Source: Ruminococcus sp. FMBCY1 (GTDB lineage: Bacteria; Bacillota; Clostridia; Oscillospirales; Acutalibacteraceae). From it: DNA of 64,000 bases. Positions 1-7,887 of this stretch are shown here, one piece after another. The DNA lies in NCBI RefSeq assembly GCF_023921805.1, contig NZ_CP074197.1, positions 248,001-312,000 of the forward strand, given 5' to 3'. The notes beneath the pieces were generated by a model. The model was not told the DNA's origin and did not search any database. It saw only the letters and a program-made list of their open reading frames with translations. The first letter of the stretch is position 1, and each line of letters opens with the position of its first letter. Position numbers and translations under genes: made by a program.

Positions 1-486
1 GTTAAGGCTTATTCAAGCGCAGTAGGTGCAGGTGAATTTGTTTCTGAAATCTTTGGTGAAGAGGCAGACGAGCTTAGAAGAAGAGGCGGCGACGGCGGCG
101 AATTCGGTGCTACAACAGGCAGACCTCGCAGAATGGGTTGGCTTGACCTTGTTGCTACCCGTTACGGCTGTAAAGTACAGGGCGCAACACAGGTTGCATT
201 CACCGTTCTTGATGTTCTCGGCTATCTTGACGAGATTCCTGTATGTGTTGGTTATGAGCTTGACGGCGAAGTTATCGATTACTTCCCATCAACAACAAAA
301 CTTAAGAGATGTAAGCCTATTCTTAAAAAATTAAAGGGATGGAAATGTTCAATTTCCGGCATTAAAGAGTATGACAAACTTCCTAAGGAATGTCGTGACT
401 ACATTGAATTTGCAGAAGAGCAGATTGGTGTGCCGATTAAGATTGTATCTAACGGTCCATCAAGAGATGATATTATTTACAGATAA
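1..486 (+). CDS. purA: Adenylosuccinate synthetase, C-terminal part (cut by window start)
   Basis: PurA joins IMP and aspartate using GTP, the first step from IMP to AMP, in the cytoplasm. The frame is open from base 1, so the N-terminal GTP-binding part lies outside the window. The visible 161 codons include the family's late motif GATTGRPRRMGW, which binds IMP and the base, followed by LVATRYG and the C-terminal end VSNGPSRDDII. An ATG at position 133 lies inside the frame and is not the real start. The gene stops 18 bp before guaA on the same strand, so AMP and GMP branch enzymes are probably co-transcribed. Identity is clear from the conserved C-terminal block. Confidence 0.95.
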   Translation, partial: VKAYSSAVGAGEFVSEIFGEEADELRRRGGDGGEFGATTGRPRRMGWLDLVATRYGCKVQGATQVAFTVLDVLGYLDEIPVCVGYELDGEVIDYFPSTTKLKRCKPILKKLKGWKCSISGIKEYDKLPKECRDYIEFAEEQIGVPIKIVSNGPSRDDIIYR

Positions 487-504
487 ACAAAGGCCGGTAA
501 TGTA

Positions 505-2052
505 ATGGAAAACAAAGAAAGAGTAATTGTCCTCGACTTTGGCGGACAGTATAATCAGCTTATTGCAAGGCGTGTTCGTGAGTGTAATGTATATTGCGAA
601 ATACTGCCGTACACAGTCAGCCTTGATAAAATTAAAGAATTAAATCCCACCGGTATTATTTTTACAGGTGGTCCGAATAGCGTGTACGATGAAAGCTCAC
701 CGCATATTTCAAAAGAAATTTTCGAGCTTAATATTCCTATTCTCGGTATTTGCTATGGTTGTCAGCTTATGGCATATACCCTTGGCGGTGTAGTAACTCC
801 TGCTACAGATAATTCATCTTGTGAGTACGGCAAGACGATGACCAACTATAATAAAGACGATGTTATCTTTACAAATGCTTGTGAACACGGCGTTTCTTGG
901 ATGAGTCACCGTGACTATATAAGCACAGTACCGGACGGATTTACCGTAACTGCCACGACAGCGGTTTGTCCTGTTGCTGCTATGAGTTGCCCTGAAAGAA
1001 AACTTTACGGTGTACAGTTCCATCCGGAAGTTAATCACACAGAAAACGGTAAAGATATGCTCCGTTCATTCCTTTATGATGTTTGCGGTTGTAAAGGTGA
1101 ATGGCAGATGGATAGTTTTATCGATTCAACAGTTGCAAAACTTAAAGAGCAAATCGGCGACAAGGGAGTAGTCCTCGGACTTTCAGGCGGTGTTGATTCT
1201 TCTGTTGCTGCCGCTCTTTTAAGTAAAGCAGTCGGTAAGCAGCTTACCTGTGTTTTCGTTGACCAGGGACTTATGCGTAAAGACGAAGGCGACTTTGTTG
1301 AGCAGACATTTACAAAACTTTTTGATATGAATTTTGTTCGTATTAATTGCCAAGAGGAATTTCTCTCAAAACTTAAGGGCGTATCAGAGCCGGAAGCAAA
1401 GAGAAAGATAATTGGCACAGAGTTTTATAATGTGTTTTGGAATAAAATTCGTGAGAACTACGGAAGTGGTTACTTTGCTCAAGGCACTATTTATCCTGAC
1501 AGAATTGAAAGCGGTAAAGGTGATGCAGCAAAGATTAAAACTCACCACAATCAGGTAGAAGTACCGCAGGATATTACTTTTGAGGGAATTATTGAACCTT
1601 TGCAGGATCTTTTTAAAGATGAAGTACGAGTAGTTGGCGAAAAGCTCGGACTTCCTCATGAACTTGTATGGCGTCAGCCGTTCCCAGGTCCCGGACTCGG
1701 TGTTCGAGTAATCGGCGAAGTTACAGCTGATAAGGTAAAAATTTTGCAGGAGGCAGATGCAATCCTAAGAGAAGAAATGGATAAGTGCGGATATGCCTCA
1801 CAGATGAGCCAGTTCTTTGCAGTCCTTCCGGGTGTAAAGACAGTAGGTGTAATGGGTGATTCCCGTACCTATGATGAACTTGTGGCAATCAGAGCCGTAA
1901 CAACCGACGACTTTATGACAGCCGATTGGGCAAAAATCCCATATGATATCCTCGGCAGAGTTTCAAGCCGTATCATAAATGAAGTAGACCATGTAAACAG
2001 AGTTGTTTACGATATAACCTCCAAACCCCCCGGAACCGTGGAGTGGGAGTAA
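505..2052 (+). CDS. guaA: GMP synthase (glutamine-hydrolysing)
   Basis: GuaA converts XMP to GMP with ATP and glutamine. The 515-residue length is normal for the fused bacterial enzyme. The N-terminal class I amidotransferase domain (about residues 8-195) has the nucleophile elbow [11 protein letters not shown] and the His/Glu pair in [10 protein letters not shown]. The ATP-pyrophosphatase domain begins with GLSGGVDSS near residue 227. The C-terminal dimerisation domain contains [15 protein letters not shown] and ends in the typical PPGTVEWE. The ATG at 505 follows an AAAGG sequence. A strong hairpin terminator lies about 100 bp downstream. The 3' end of guaA is a known integration site for mobile elements in Firmicutes, and the genes that follow on the opposite strand look accessory. 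Confidence 0.98.
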   Translation: MENKERVIVLDFGGQYNQLIARRVRECNVYCEILPYTVSLDKIKELNPTGIIFTGGPNSVYDESSPHISKEIFELNIPILGICYGCQLMAYTLGGVVTPATDNSSCEYGKTMTNYNKDDVIFTNACEHGVSWMSHRDYISTVPDGFTVTATTAVCPVAAMSCPERKLYGVQFHPEVNHTENGKDMLRSFLYDVCGCKGEWQMDSFIDSTVAKLKEQIGDKGVVLGLSGGVDSSVAAALLSKAVGKQLTCVFVDQGLMRKDEGDFVEQTFTKLFDMNFVRINCQEEFLSKLKGVSEPEAKRKIIGTEFYNVFWNKIRENYGSGYFAQGTIYPDRIESGKGDAAKIKTHHNQVEVPQDITFEGIIEPLQDLFKDEVRVVGEKLGLPHELVWRQPFPGPGLGVRVIGEVTADKVKILQEADAILREEMDKCGYASQMSQFFAVLPGVKTVGVMGDSRTYDELVAIRAVTTDDFMTADWAKIPYDILGRVSSRIINEVDHVNRVVYDITSKPPGTVEWE

Positions 2053-2151
2053 TTTCGCACCCGTGAAAAAGCCCGTAAATAAAGGCTTTTCGCCGTTTGA
2101 AAGCCCTCTGTGGAAACAAAATGGCAACATAATTTGAATTATTGTAAAAGT

Positions 2152-2198
2152 AAAGAGCTAACTGACTTTTTGAGAAGTCAGTTAGCTCTTTTTGTTTT
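2152..2198. terminator. Bidirectional terminator between guaA and the minus-strand pair
   Basis: A 17-bp perfect stem (AAAGAGCTAACTGACTT at 2152-2168 and its complement at 2175-2191) with a 6-nt loop is flanked by T-runs on both strands, so it can end both guaA and the convergent gene at 2217-2798. Confidence 0.85.
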
Positions 2199-2216
2199 AT
2201 CGTGTATTATTGCCGA

Positions 2217-2798
2217 TTACCAATTAATAAAGTCATAAGCTAGATTGCCAAGCTTTGATAACTCTAAATCTAAAGAATTTGCATTTAGTAGTTCTGTTAT
2301 TTTTGCTTGACATTCCAGATATTGTTGCTCAGTAAGCTTGCTCCAAACGCAATCCTTAATATGCGCTTTTTTAATAATAATACTGTCAAGAGGGCAATCA
2401 CACGATGAAAAATCAGGAATAGCTTTGTCTACAAATATCAAATCACTAAAAACATATAGATATTTGAATGTCATATTTATTAACTTCTGGGCAAGACCAT
2501 ACCCTGTTACATATTTGTTTCCGCTTCCAATTATATCTTTTATATCTTTGCAAAATAGTAATGAGGTCTTTTGTATCAAGTCTCTTGAAAAGACATAATC
2601 ACATTGTTTTATTGCTTCATTTGTATCACGACATATTTTCTCTCGCGTATGCAAAAATAAGGCACTATAGTAGCGTCCAGCTGTCATCATGTCCTTATAT
2701 GCCAAATCAACGCATTTTGCTTGCACCTCATTTGGGTTGTTCTTATTTGTTGACCGGCGCAATAAAGAAGATTCTAAAAAGTTTCTTTTCCAATCCAT
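2217..2798 (-). CDS. Unknown protein, 193 aa, partner of the XRE regulator
   Basis: I do not recognise a named family. The 193-residue protein is soluble and mostly helical, with no signal peptide or membrane segment. It contains a conserved-looking block in its second half: GLAQKLINMTFKYLYVF, then CDCPLDSIIIKKA and a tryptophan-containing helix (VWSKL). This module resembles blocks seen in other uncharacterised bacterial proteins, but no function follows from it. The ATG at 2796-2798 starts 9 bp after the XRE gene ends, so the two are one operon under the regulator's own promoter. The pairing of a repressor-like XRE protein with an unknown effector after guaA suggests an accessory, possibly defence or toxin-like, module. 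That is inference only. Confidence 0.75.
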   Translation of the reverse strand: MDWKRNFLESSLLRRSTNKNNPNEVQAKCVDLAYKDMMTAGRYYSALFLHTREKICRDTNEAIKQCDYVFSRDLIQKTSLLFCKDIKDIIGSGNKYVTGYGLAQKLINMTFKYLYVFSDLIFVDKAIPDFSSCDCPLDSIIIKKAHIKDCVWSKLTEQQYLECQAKITELLNANSLDLELSKLGNLAYDFINW

Positions 2799-2807
2799 TA
2801 TCTTACC

Positions 2808-3338
2808 TCACATATCTTTCAGTCTGTCTTTGAAAGACTCAACCATAGCATCGCTGAAATTCTGTGACGGTACTTTTACAAAACCGGAAGTTTCATCATA
2901 CTTCGGATAATTGTAGCGCCACTTGTCATATTCGTCACGGTTAATGTCGCCATTATGATATTTCTCCGATTGTTCAGCCCACGCATTAAGCATTTCCGAA
3001 AGCTCGGCAGCGTCCGTCCCCTTGCGAGGGTCTGCATACATTGAAACACCGTTTTCAGTCTTTAATATTGTCAATCCGTATCTGTCCTCTAATGTAAACA
3101 AGGTGTGCATTAACCCTATATAGCTTTCAATGTCGGGAACAGAAAGAGCCTGCGGAGATATATCGAAAACCTCTGCAAGTTTATTCGTTAAATCTGTTTT
3201 TGGAGTTCTTGAGCCGGATTCATATTGTGCCATACGAATGTCAGCGGTCTTTTCAGGAAATCCGACCACCTGTCCTAAATATTTCTGTGTCATTCCGCAA
3301 AGATTACGAAAGAATCTTATTCTCTCTCCGATTGCCAT
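2808..3338 (-). CDS. XRE-family helix-turn-helix regulator
   Basis: This is a DNA-binding regulator of 176 residues. Residues about 4-62 form a lambda-repressor-like HTH (IRFFRNLCGMTQKYLGQVVG, then MAQYESGSRTPKTD and LAEVFDISPQAL). The C-terminal extension has a region with the pattern AELSEMLNAWAEQSEKY and KWRYNYPKYD, common among Firmicute XRE proteins of unknown ligand. The start is supported by AAGGAG nine bases before the ATG. The promoter upstream contains an inverted repeat between its -35 and -10 boxes, consistent with autorepression. The gene is followed after 9 bp by the unknown 193-residue protein, and the pair is probably one transcription unit. Confidence 0.9.
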   Translation of the reverse strand: MAIGERIRFFRNLCGMTQKYLGQVVGFPEKTADIRMAQYESGSRTPKTDLTNKLAEVFDISPQALSVPDIESYIGLMHTLFTLEDRYGLTILKTENGVSMYADPRKGTDAAELSEMLNAWAEQSEKYHNGDINRDEYDKWRYNYPKYDETSGFVKVPSQNFSDAMVESFKDRLKDM

Positions 3339-3372
3339 AAAATTGCACTCCTTACTTATGTAATGTGCAATC

Positions 3373-3402
3373 AGTATATCATATATGTTTAGTATATGTC
3401 AA
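3373..3402 (-). promoter_or_regulatory. Promoter with embedded operator for the XRE operon
   Basis: On the minus strand TTGACA (3397-3402) and TATACT (3373-3378) are 18 bp apart. An inverted repeat CATATA-N7-TATATG (3380-3398) fills the spacer, the expected place for binding by an autorepressing dimer. Confidence 0.65.
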
Positions 3403-3538
3403 GCAACATAAAACAAAAAAGTTTAATATTTTCCCTAATCACGGGAAAATGTGGGATAATCAAAAATAAATATTGAAAAAGAGCATAGGAAGCTCCAAAA
3501 TTGTAGTTGAAGAGACAAACAATGGAGGAGAGAAACCT

Positions 3539-3943
3539 ATGCTCTATTTAGATGATATCAAAGTTTAATTTGAAAGTCAAGGATTTAAAGGAACACATAT
3601 AGGAATCAGCCCTGATAAAGATAAAAGCGTACTGTTTCTGCAGAGCGTAAGGTCAACGCAGACAGTCCGGTGCCCTTATTGCGGAGGCAGTGTATATATT
3701 TATGAAAACGGACAAGTCAAACTAAAAGATATTCCAATACAGAGAGGTACTACACACATATGGAACTTCTTTATCCATAGATATCAATGCAACTGTTGCC
3801 ACGAAACATTTACAGAAGAAATACCTTTCAAATATCCCGGAACACGGATAACATACCGAGCAGCAAACTGGATCAAGGGCTTTTTGCAGCAAAAAATCGT
3901 GATGAACCAATATAAACGAATAAACCCCAAAACACACGATTAA
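3539..3943 (+). pseudogene. ISL3-family transposase remnant (N-terminal zinc-finger part)
   Basis: The frame starts MLYLDDIKV and is stopped by TAA at codon 10. It then continues in the same frame for about 125 codons to a TAA at 3941-3943. The downstream part holds the ISL3 N-terminal zinc-binding layout: RCPYCGGSVYIYENG, KLKDIPIQRG, and RYQCNCCHETFTEE. The DDE catalytic domain is missing entirely, so this is a truncated and interrupted relic. A GGAGGAG ribosome binding site precedes the ATG. No terminal inverted repeats could be recognised around it. The remaining intergenic sequence from 3403 to 3538 is AT-rich with nothing else visible. Confidence 0.8.
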
Positions 3944-4006
3944 ATGTGCCTTGGGATTTATTTCTTTATATGGTTTTAATAAGATTTAGAGAGATATTTA
4001 AAATCT

Positions 4007-4969
4007 TTATTTTTTACTGTTTTCAATTGCTTCATCAATAAGTTTATTAAGTTGCTGTGCTTGTGATGATGAAGTTATTGCACCAACAATTGGTTGACCT
4101 ACAATATTTCCGTTTTTATCAACTACATATGTTGTTGGATATGAATAAAGACCTGAAGCAAATTTGCCGGCCTCACTGTTTGAATCAAACCAAATATTTT
4201 TGTAGGTAATACCCTTTTTAGTCAAAACATCCTTAGCCTCAGATATAGCACTCTTGTCACCGTCAAGAGTAAATGAGTTAATACCTATAACGGTACCACC
4301 TTTTTCTGCAAGTTCTTTATTAAGCTTTTCCAAATCGCCAAGTTCACCTACACAAGGATTACAAGTAGTAAACCAAAAGTTAATAACAGTTACATTGTTA
4401 GATGAGAAGATGTCATCACTGTTAACATCATTTCCGTCAAGGTCCTTACCCTTAAAGCTTGGAAACTTAGTAAGTTCGCTATTGTCACTTACCATACCTG
4501 CACTTTCAGCGTCAATACTGTCACCCTCGCTCGGCTTACTGCCACAGCCCGGATATTTTTGTTCTAAAATTGTGAGTTTACCCTCAATTTCTTTAATTTG
4601 ATTTGCACCGTCTTTAAGAATTTTCAACTCATCTGCAGTAAACTTATCTTTACCGTTTTCAATAGTATTGAGCAAAAAGTCGCCATAATTTGTTCCGTCT
4701 TCAATCATAGGAGTGTCCTTATTTGCTGACATAAACACTTTTTCCCAAAGCTGTGAATTACTTGAAAAAATTTCATTTTCTTTTTGCATAAGCTTTTGAT
4801 AAAGTGCAGTTGCGTCATCTAAATTGCTTGGTTCACTTTCCATTAAATTTGAAATATCAGCAGTATTATTTGACTGAGATTTGTCGTTATTTTTAGTTGT
4901 TGAACAAGCAACAAGGCTAAACATAAGCACTAAAACCATAAGTATAGTTAATATTTTTGATTTTTTCAT
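4007..4969 (-). CDS. TlpA/ResA-like thioredoxin-domain lipoprotein
   Basis: This is an extracytoplasmic thiol-disulfide oxidoreductase of 320 residues. Residues 1-22 are a lipoprotein signal (MKKSKILTILMV...SLVACS, lipid-modified Cys 22). Residues about 30-165 are a polar helical region with little similarity to named domains. The C-terminal half is a thioredoxin fold of the TlpA/ResA/AhpC-TSA type with the redox motif FWFTTCNPC and a later cis-proline region (SYPTTYVVDKNG). GGAGGAAT lies just before the start, inside the last codons of the upstream gene. It is the last gene of a three-gene unit, after the CXXC small protein and the polyferredoxin-like membrane protein, suggesting it receives reducing equivalents moved across the membrane by them. 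Confidence 0.9.
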   Translation of the reverse strand: MKKSKILTILMVLVLMFSLVACSTTKNNDKSQSNNTADISNLMESEPSNLDDATALYQKLMQKENEIFSSNSQLWEKVFMSANKDTPMIEDGTNYGDFLLNTIENGKDKFTADELKILKDGANQIKEIEGKLTILEQKYPGCGSKPSEGDSIDAESAGMVSDNSELTKFPSFKGKDLDGNDVNSDDIFSSNNVTVINFWFTTCNPCVGELGDLEKLNKELAEKGGTVIGINSFTLDGDKSAISEAKDVLTKKGITYKNIWFDSNSEAGKFASGLYSYPTTYVVDKNGNIVGQPIVGAITSSSQAQQLNKLIDEAIENSKK

Positions 4970-4973
4970 AATT

Positions 4974-5933
4974 TTATTCCTCCGTTGTTATATCTTTGTT
5001 GTTATTTGTTTTAATATCTGTTTTATTATTTTCTTTTACAGTGTTGCAAAGATTTTTATCAGGCATACCAAATCCGTAGCGAAAGCTTATTGCATCAGTA
5101 GGACAAGCAGTTATACACTTACCACAACGAATACACTCAGTGCTGTTTGGTGTTTTTACTACATCAACATCCATTTTACACGCTCTTGCACATTTGCCAC
5201 AAGACACGCATTTATGCTTATCAACCTTTATTCCAAGCAACGACACCTTGTTCATCAATGCATAAAAAGCACCGAGTGGACAAATCCACTTGCAAAACGG
5301 ACGATAGAAAACCACACTCAGCACAACTACAATAATCAAAATAATAAGCTTTTGAATAAATTTATTTCCTAAAGCCGAGCGTATACCCTCATCAATAGCA
5401 GACAATGGAATTGCACCCTCAAGCACACCCTGTGGGCATATATATTTACAAAAGAACGGGTCGCCCATTCCAACATCATTAACCACAAGTACAGGTAGCA
5501 ATATAACCGTCACCAGCAAGATGATATATTTTAAATATGTTAAAGGCTTTAGTTTTTTTGTTGAAAGCTTTTTACACGGTATTTTATTAAGCAAATCTTG
5601 AAGCCAACCAAAAGGACACAAAAAGCCACAAATAAATCGACCAAGCAACACGCCAAGCAAAATTAAAAATCCTGTTACATAATAGGAAAAATTAAATTTT
5701 GATGAGCCTACAACAGCTTGAAACGAGCCGATTGGACACGCACCTGACGCAGCAGGACAAGAGTAGCAATTTAGCCCCGGTACGCACACAGCCTTGCCAT
5801 TGCCCTGATATATTCCGCCTTTAAAAAAATTAGGTAAATGAATATTTGTCAAAAGCGTTGCACCTGCCTGAATAAAAGTACGAAAACGGCTTACAAGCTT
5901 TGAAAGATTCTTTTTCCTTTTATCCAATTCCAA
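4974..5933 (-). CDS. Membrane 4Fe-4S polyferredoxin-like protein (NapH/YccM-like)
   Basis: This 319-residue integral membrane protein carries iron-sulfur clusters. Four membrane-proximal cysteine motifs (CPIG, CPFGW, CPQG, CPLGAF) mark the NapH/NosR/YccM-type redox membrane domain. They are followed near residues 240-275 by two classical 4Fe-4S ferredoxin motifs (CVSCGKCARAC and CIRCGKCITACP). About five to six membrane segments are visible. The probable start is TTG at 5931-5933, because the frame opens only shortly upstream (TAA) and contains no ATG near the N-terminus. This start lies inside the end of the preceding small gene, implying translational coupling. The neighbouring TlpA-like lipoprotein suggests that electrons from a cytoplasmic donor are passed outward to thiols. 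The substrate is unknown. Confidence 0.85.
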   Translation of the reverse strand: MELDKRKKNLSKLVSRFRTFIQAGATLLTNIHLPNFFKGGIYQGNGKAVCVPGLNCYSCPAASGACPIGSFQAVVGSSKFNFSYYVTGFLILLGVLLGRFICGFLCPFGWLQDLLNKIPCKKLSTKKLKPLTYLKYIILLVTVILLPVLVVNDVGMGDPFFCKYICPQGVLEGAIPLSAIDEGIRSALGNKFIQKLIILIIVVVLSVVFYRPFCKWICPLGAFYALMNKVSLLGIKVDKHKCVSCGKCARACKMDVDVVKTPNSTECIRCGKCITACPTDAISFRYGFGMPDKNLCNTVKENNKTDIKTNNNKDITTEE

Positions 5934-6084
5934 TACACTCCAAGCATAATCTTATTGCTTTGCTAAGCACGGTGTCTGCCTCACCACGCATTGCTCCATA
6001 GCACAGCATAACCACTCCGGCAACAAGGAAACCGATTTGAAATATTGCTTTTTTTGCTTTGAACAATTTAACCACTCCCTTCAT
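5920..6084 (-). CDS. Small CXXC membrane protein, CD1871A-like (54 aa)
   Basis: A 54-residue protein begins with ATG at 6082-6084 after an AAGGC sequence. It has an N-terminal basic stretch, one hydrophobic segment (about residues 14-30, IFQIGFLVAGVVMLCYG), then a short loop RGEADTVLSKAI and the terminal motif CLECIGIG with a CXXC pair. This layout matches the CD1871A family of tiny clostridial proteins, which I recall occurring beside 4Fe-4S and TlpA genes. The stop codon (5920-5922) lies 14 nt inside the next gene's frame. It is the first gene of the redox operon. Its likely role is a membrane-bound thiol relay or cluster partner, which is inference. Confidence 0.85.
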   Translation of the reverse strand: MKGVVKLFKAKKAIFQIGFLVAGVVMLCYGAMRGEADTVLSKAIRLCLECIGIG

Positions 6085-6181
6085 CTTTTGCCTTATTATA
6101 TCACGAACGATATAAAATCCTTGTTAAGAAAGAAATTTAACAAAGATTTTATTTTTTTGTGTTATAATGTGTTATAATCTA

Positions 6182-6194
6182 TAATAAAGATATT
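6182..6194 (+). repeat. Target-site direct repeat, left copy (13 bp)
   Basis: TAATAAAGATATT occurs immediately outside the left end of the IS30-type element and again at 7844-7856 outside its right end. Duplications this long are unusual for IS30 relatives, but I recall some members making them. Confidence 0.75.
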
Positions 6195-7843
6195 CCTAAA
6201 TTGCCAAAGTGAAGTTCGGATTTTTGAGGAAAAAACGAGAAATACCACGGGTTCACCTTGACAAAAGAGTATGGTAAAATGAAAACGGTTACTGTCTGCG
6301 GAAAGCAGGAAAATATGAGTCGTTTATCATTGTCTGAAAGGATAGTTATTGAATGTGGAATTTACCAAAAATTAAGTTTAGGAAAGATAGCAAAAAAGAT
6401 AGGAAAAACTACGGAATGCGTTTCAAGGGAAATCCGAGCAAATAGAACAATTGCACCGGGAGAGCATTTCTTTGGAAAGGATTGTCACTATGCAGGAGAG
6501 TGCAAAACCAAAGGATTATGCGGAAAGGATGGATGCTCAAGGCGGTGTGTGACTTGCCGTGAATACGATTGCAGAGAACTTTGCACAAGATACAACAATA
6601 CCCCTTGCGTTGTACTTTCCAAACCGCCGTATGTTTGCAATGTTTGTGTGCGGAGAAGAAAATGCAAAGCAGATAGAGCTTACTACAATGCTCAGCAAGC
6701 AGATGCAATGGCAAAGCGGAGATATTCCAACTCCAGAAGCAAGATACAAACCCGTGGTGAAGACCTTGAAAAACTTGATGAATTGGTTTCACCGTTAATT
6801 TTGAAAGGGCAACCACTGACACATATATGGTCGGAACACGGCGATGAACTTGGTATTTCACAAAGAACTCTTTACCGTTACATCGACCAAGGTGTTTTAA
6901 GCGTAGGAAACATTGACCTCAGACGAAAGGTGGCATACAAGCCAAGACGGAAGAAAAAAGAAGTGTCCGAAGGCTTTTTGAACCAAGAATTCCGTAAAAA
7001 CAGATGCTATGACGATTATCTGAAATATATGGAAAAGCATCCGGATACACCCATAATTCAAATGGATACTGTTAAGGGTTGCAGAGAGCAAGGGAAACGC
7101 CTTTTGACACTGCATTTCTGTAACACCAATATGATGCTGATGCTTCTTATGCGAGACGGAAAAGCTGATACCGTAGTGGAACAATTTGATATGCTGACAG
7201 GCCTTTTAGGACTTGAAGAATTCCGCAAAGTCTTTCCTGTAATTCTGACCGATAACGGCAGCGAGTTCAAGCATACAAGAGATTTAGAAACTACCGAGGA
7301 TGGTAAGAAGAGAACCAAGGTCTTTTACTGTGACCCTCAGGCATCCTGGCAAAAGCCACAGATTGAGAAGAACCACGAATTTATCCGTTATGTACTGCCA
7401 AAGGGCAAGACGTTAAATCCATACACGCAGGAAGATATGCTTCTTCTTGCCAACAATATTAACAGTATTCGCCGAGAATCTCTCGGCAACAAATCCCCCT
7501 ACGAAGCCACCACCGACAAGAGCATACTTCGGTTGATGGAGCTGATGGGATTACATACCGTACCGGCAGACGAAGTGAACTTAACACCGGCACTGCTGAA
7601 ACGGTAACTTTAAACAATTGCAGATGGTGACCGCAACATATTTTTAAGCTAAGGCAGGTTGCGTTCACTTTGACAAAACGAGATTTCAATCTGTCTGCTT
7701 TGCCATGCAAAAAAGACAGTGAGATATATTAAATTTCGGCTTTTTGAGGGTATATATCCTCTTAAAAGCCACATAAAACCGCTTATTTGGCTTTTTGTTG
7801 TGAAAAGGGTATATTTACCCTAACTTCACTTTGTCATTTAAGC
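6195..7843 (+). mobile_element. IS30-family insertion sequence, about 1.65 kb, apparently intact
   Basis: The element is bounded by imperfect terminal inverted repeats. The left end is CCTAAATTGCCAAAGTGAAG, and the right end read inward is GCTTAAATGACAAAGTGAAG; the core AAAGTGAAGTT is shared. A 13-bp direct repeat flanks it. Related subterminal motifs (GTTCACYTTGACAAAA) recur near 6250 and 7663 in the same orientation as the right end and may be transposase-binding sites. It encodes one full-length transposase. The right 230 bp after the transposase contain short hairpins such as GGGTATATTTACCC. Insertion separated the promoter-bearing DNA (TATAAT-like boxes near 6160-6180) from the two-component genes at 7888. 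Confidence 0.85.
6315..7607 (+). CDS. IS30-family transposase
   Basis: This DDE transposase catalyses movement of the surrounding element. The most likely start is ATG at 6315 (MSRLSLSERIVIE), preceded by AGGA, giving 430 residues; the frame is open upstream to 6258. Residues about 1-45 form the HTH (IAKKIGKTTECVSREI). Next comes a cysteine-rich stretch (CHYAGECKTKGLCG through CNVCVRRRKC) typical of one clostridial IS30 subgroup. A second HTH follows (LGISQRTLYRYID). The catalytic core shows the three acidic residues in IQMDTVKG, LTDNGSEF and EKNHEFIRY. The reading frame is complete and shows no damage. Confidence 0.95.
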   Translation: MSRLSLSERIVIECGIYQKLSLGKIAKKIGKTTECVSREIRANRTIAPGEHFFGKDCHYAGECKTKGLCGKDGCSRRCVTCREYDCRELCTRYNNTPCVVLSKPPYVCNVCVRRRKCKADRAYYNAQQADAMAKRRYSNSRSKIQTRGEDLEKLDELVSPLILKGQPLTHIWSEHGDELGISQRTLYRYIDQGVLSVGNIDLRRKVAYKPRRKKKEVSEGFLNQEFRKNRCYDDYLKYMEKHPDTPIIQMDTVKGCREQGKRLLTLHFCNTNMMLMLLMRDGKADTVVEQFDMLTGLLGLEEFRKVFPVILTDNGSEFKHTRDLETTEDGKKRTKVFYCDPQASWQKPQIEKNHEFIRYVLPKGKTLNPYTQEDMLLLANNINSIRRESLGNKSPYEATTDKSILRLMELMGLHTVPADEVNLTPALLKR

Positions 7844-7856
7844 TAATAAAGATATT
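7844..7856 (+). repeat. Target-site direct repeat, right copy (13 bp)
   Basis: TAATAAAGATATT matches the copy at 6182-6194 exactly and marks the right junction of the IS30-type insertion, 31 bp before the response-regulator start codon. Confidence 0.75.
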
Positions 7857-7887
7857 TTACCAATAATACAAGTGTTAGGAGATATTT

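Noticed and set aside
487..504. Purine riboswitch before guaA
   Set aside because: The purA-guaA gap is only 18 bp, too short for any riboswitch.
1074..1659. Minus-strand frames inside guaA
   Set aside because: They overlap an intact conserved gene and show no protein motifs.
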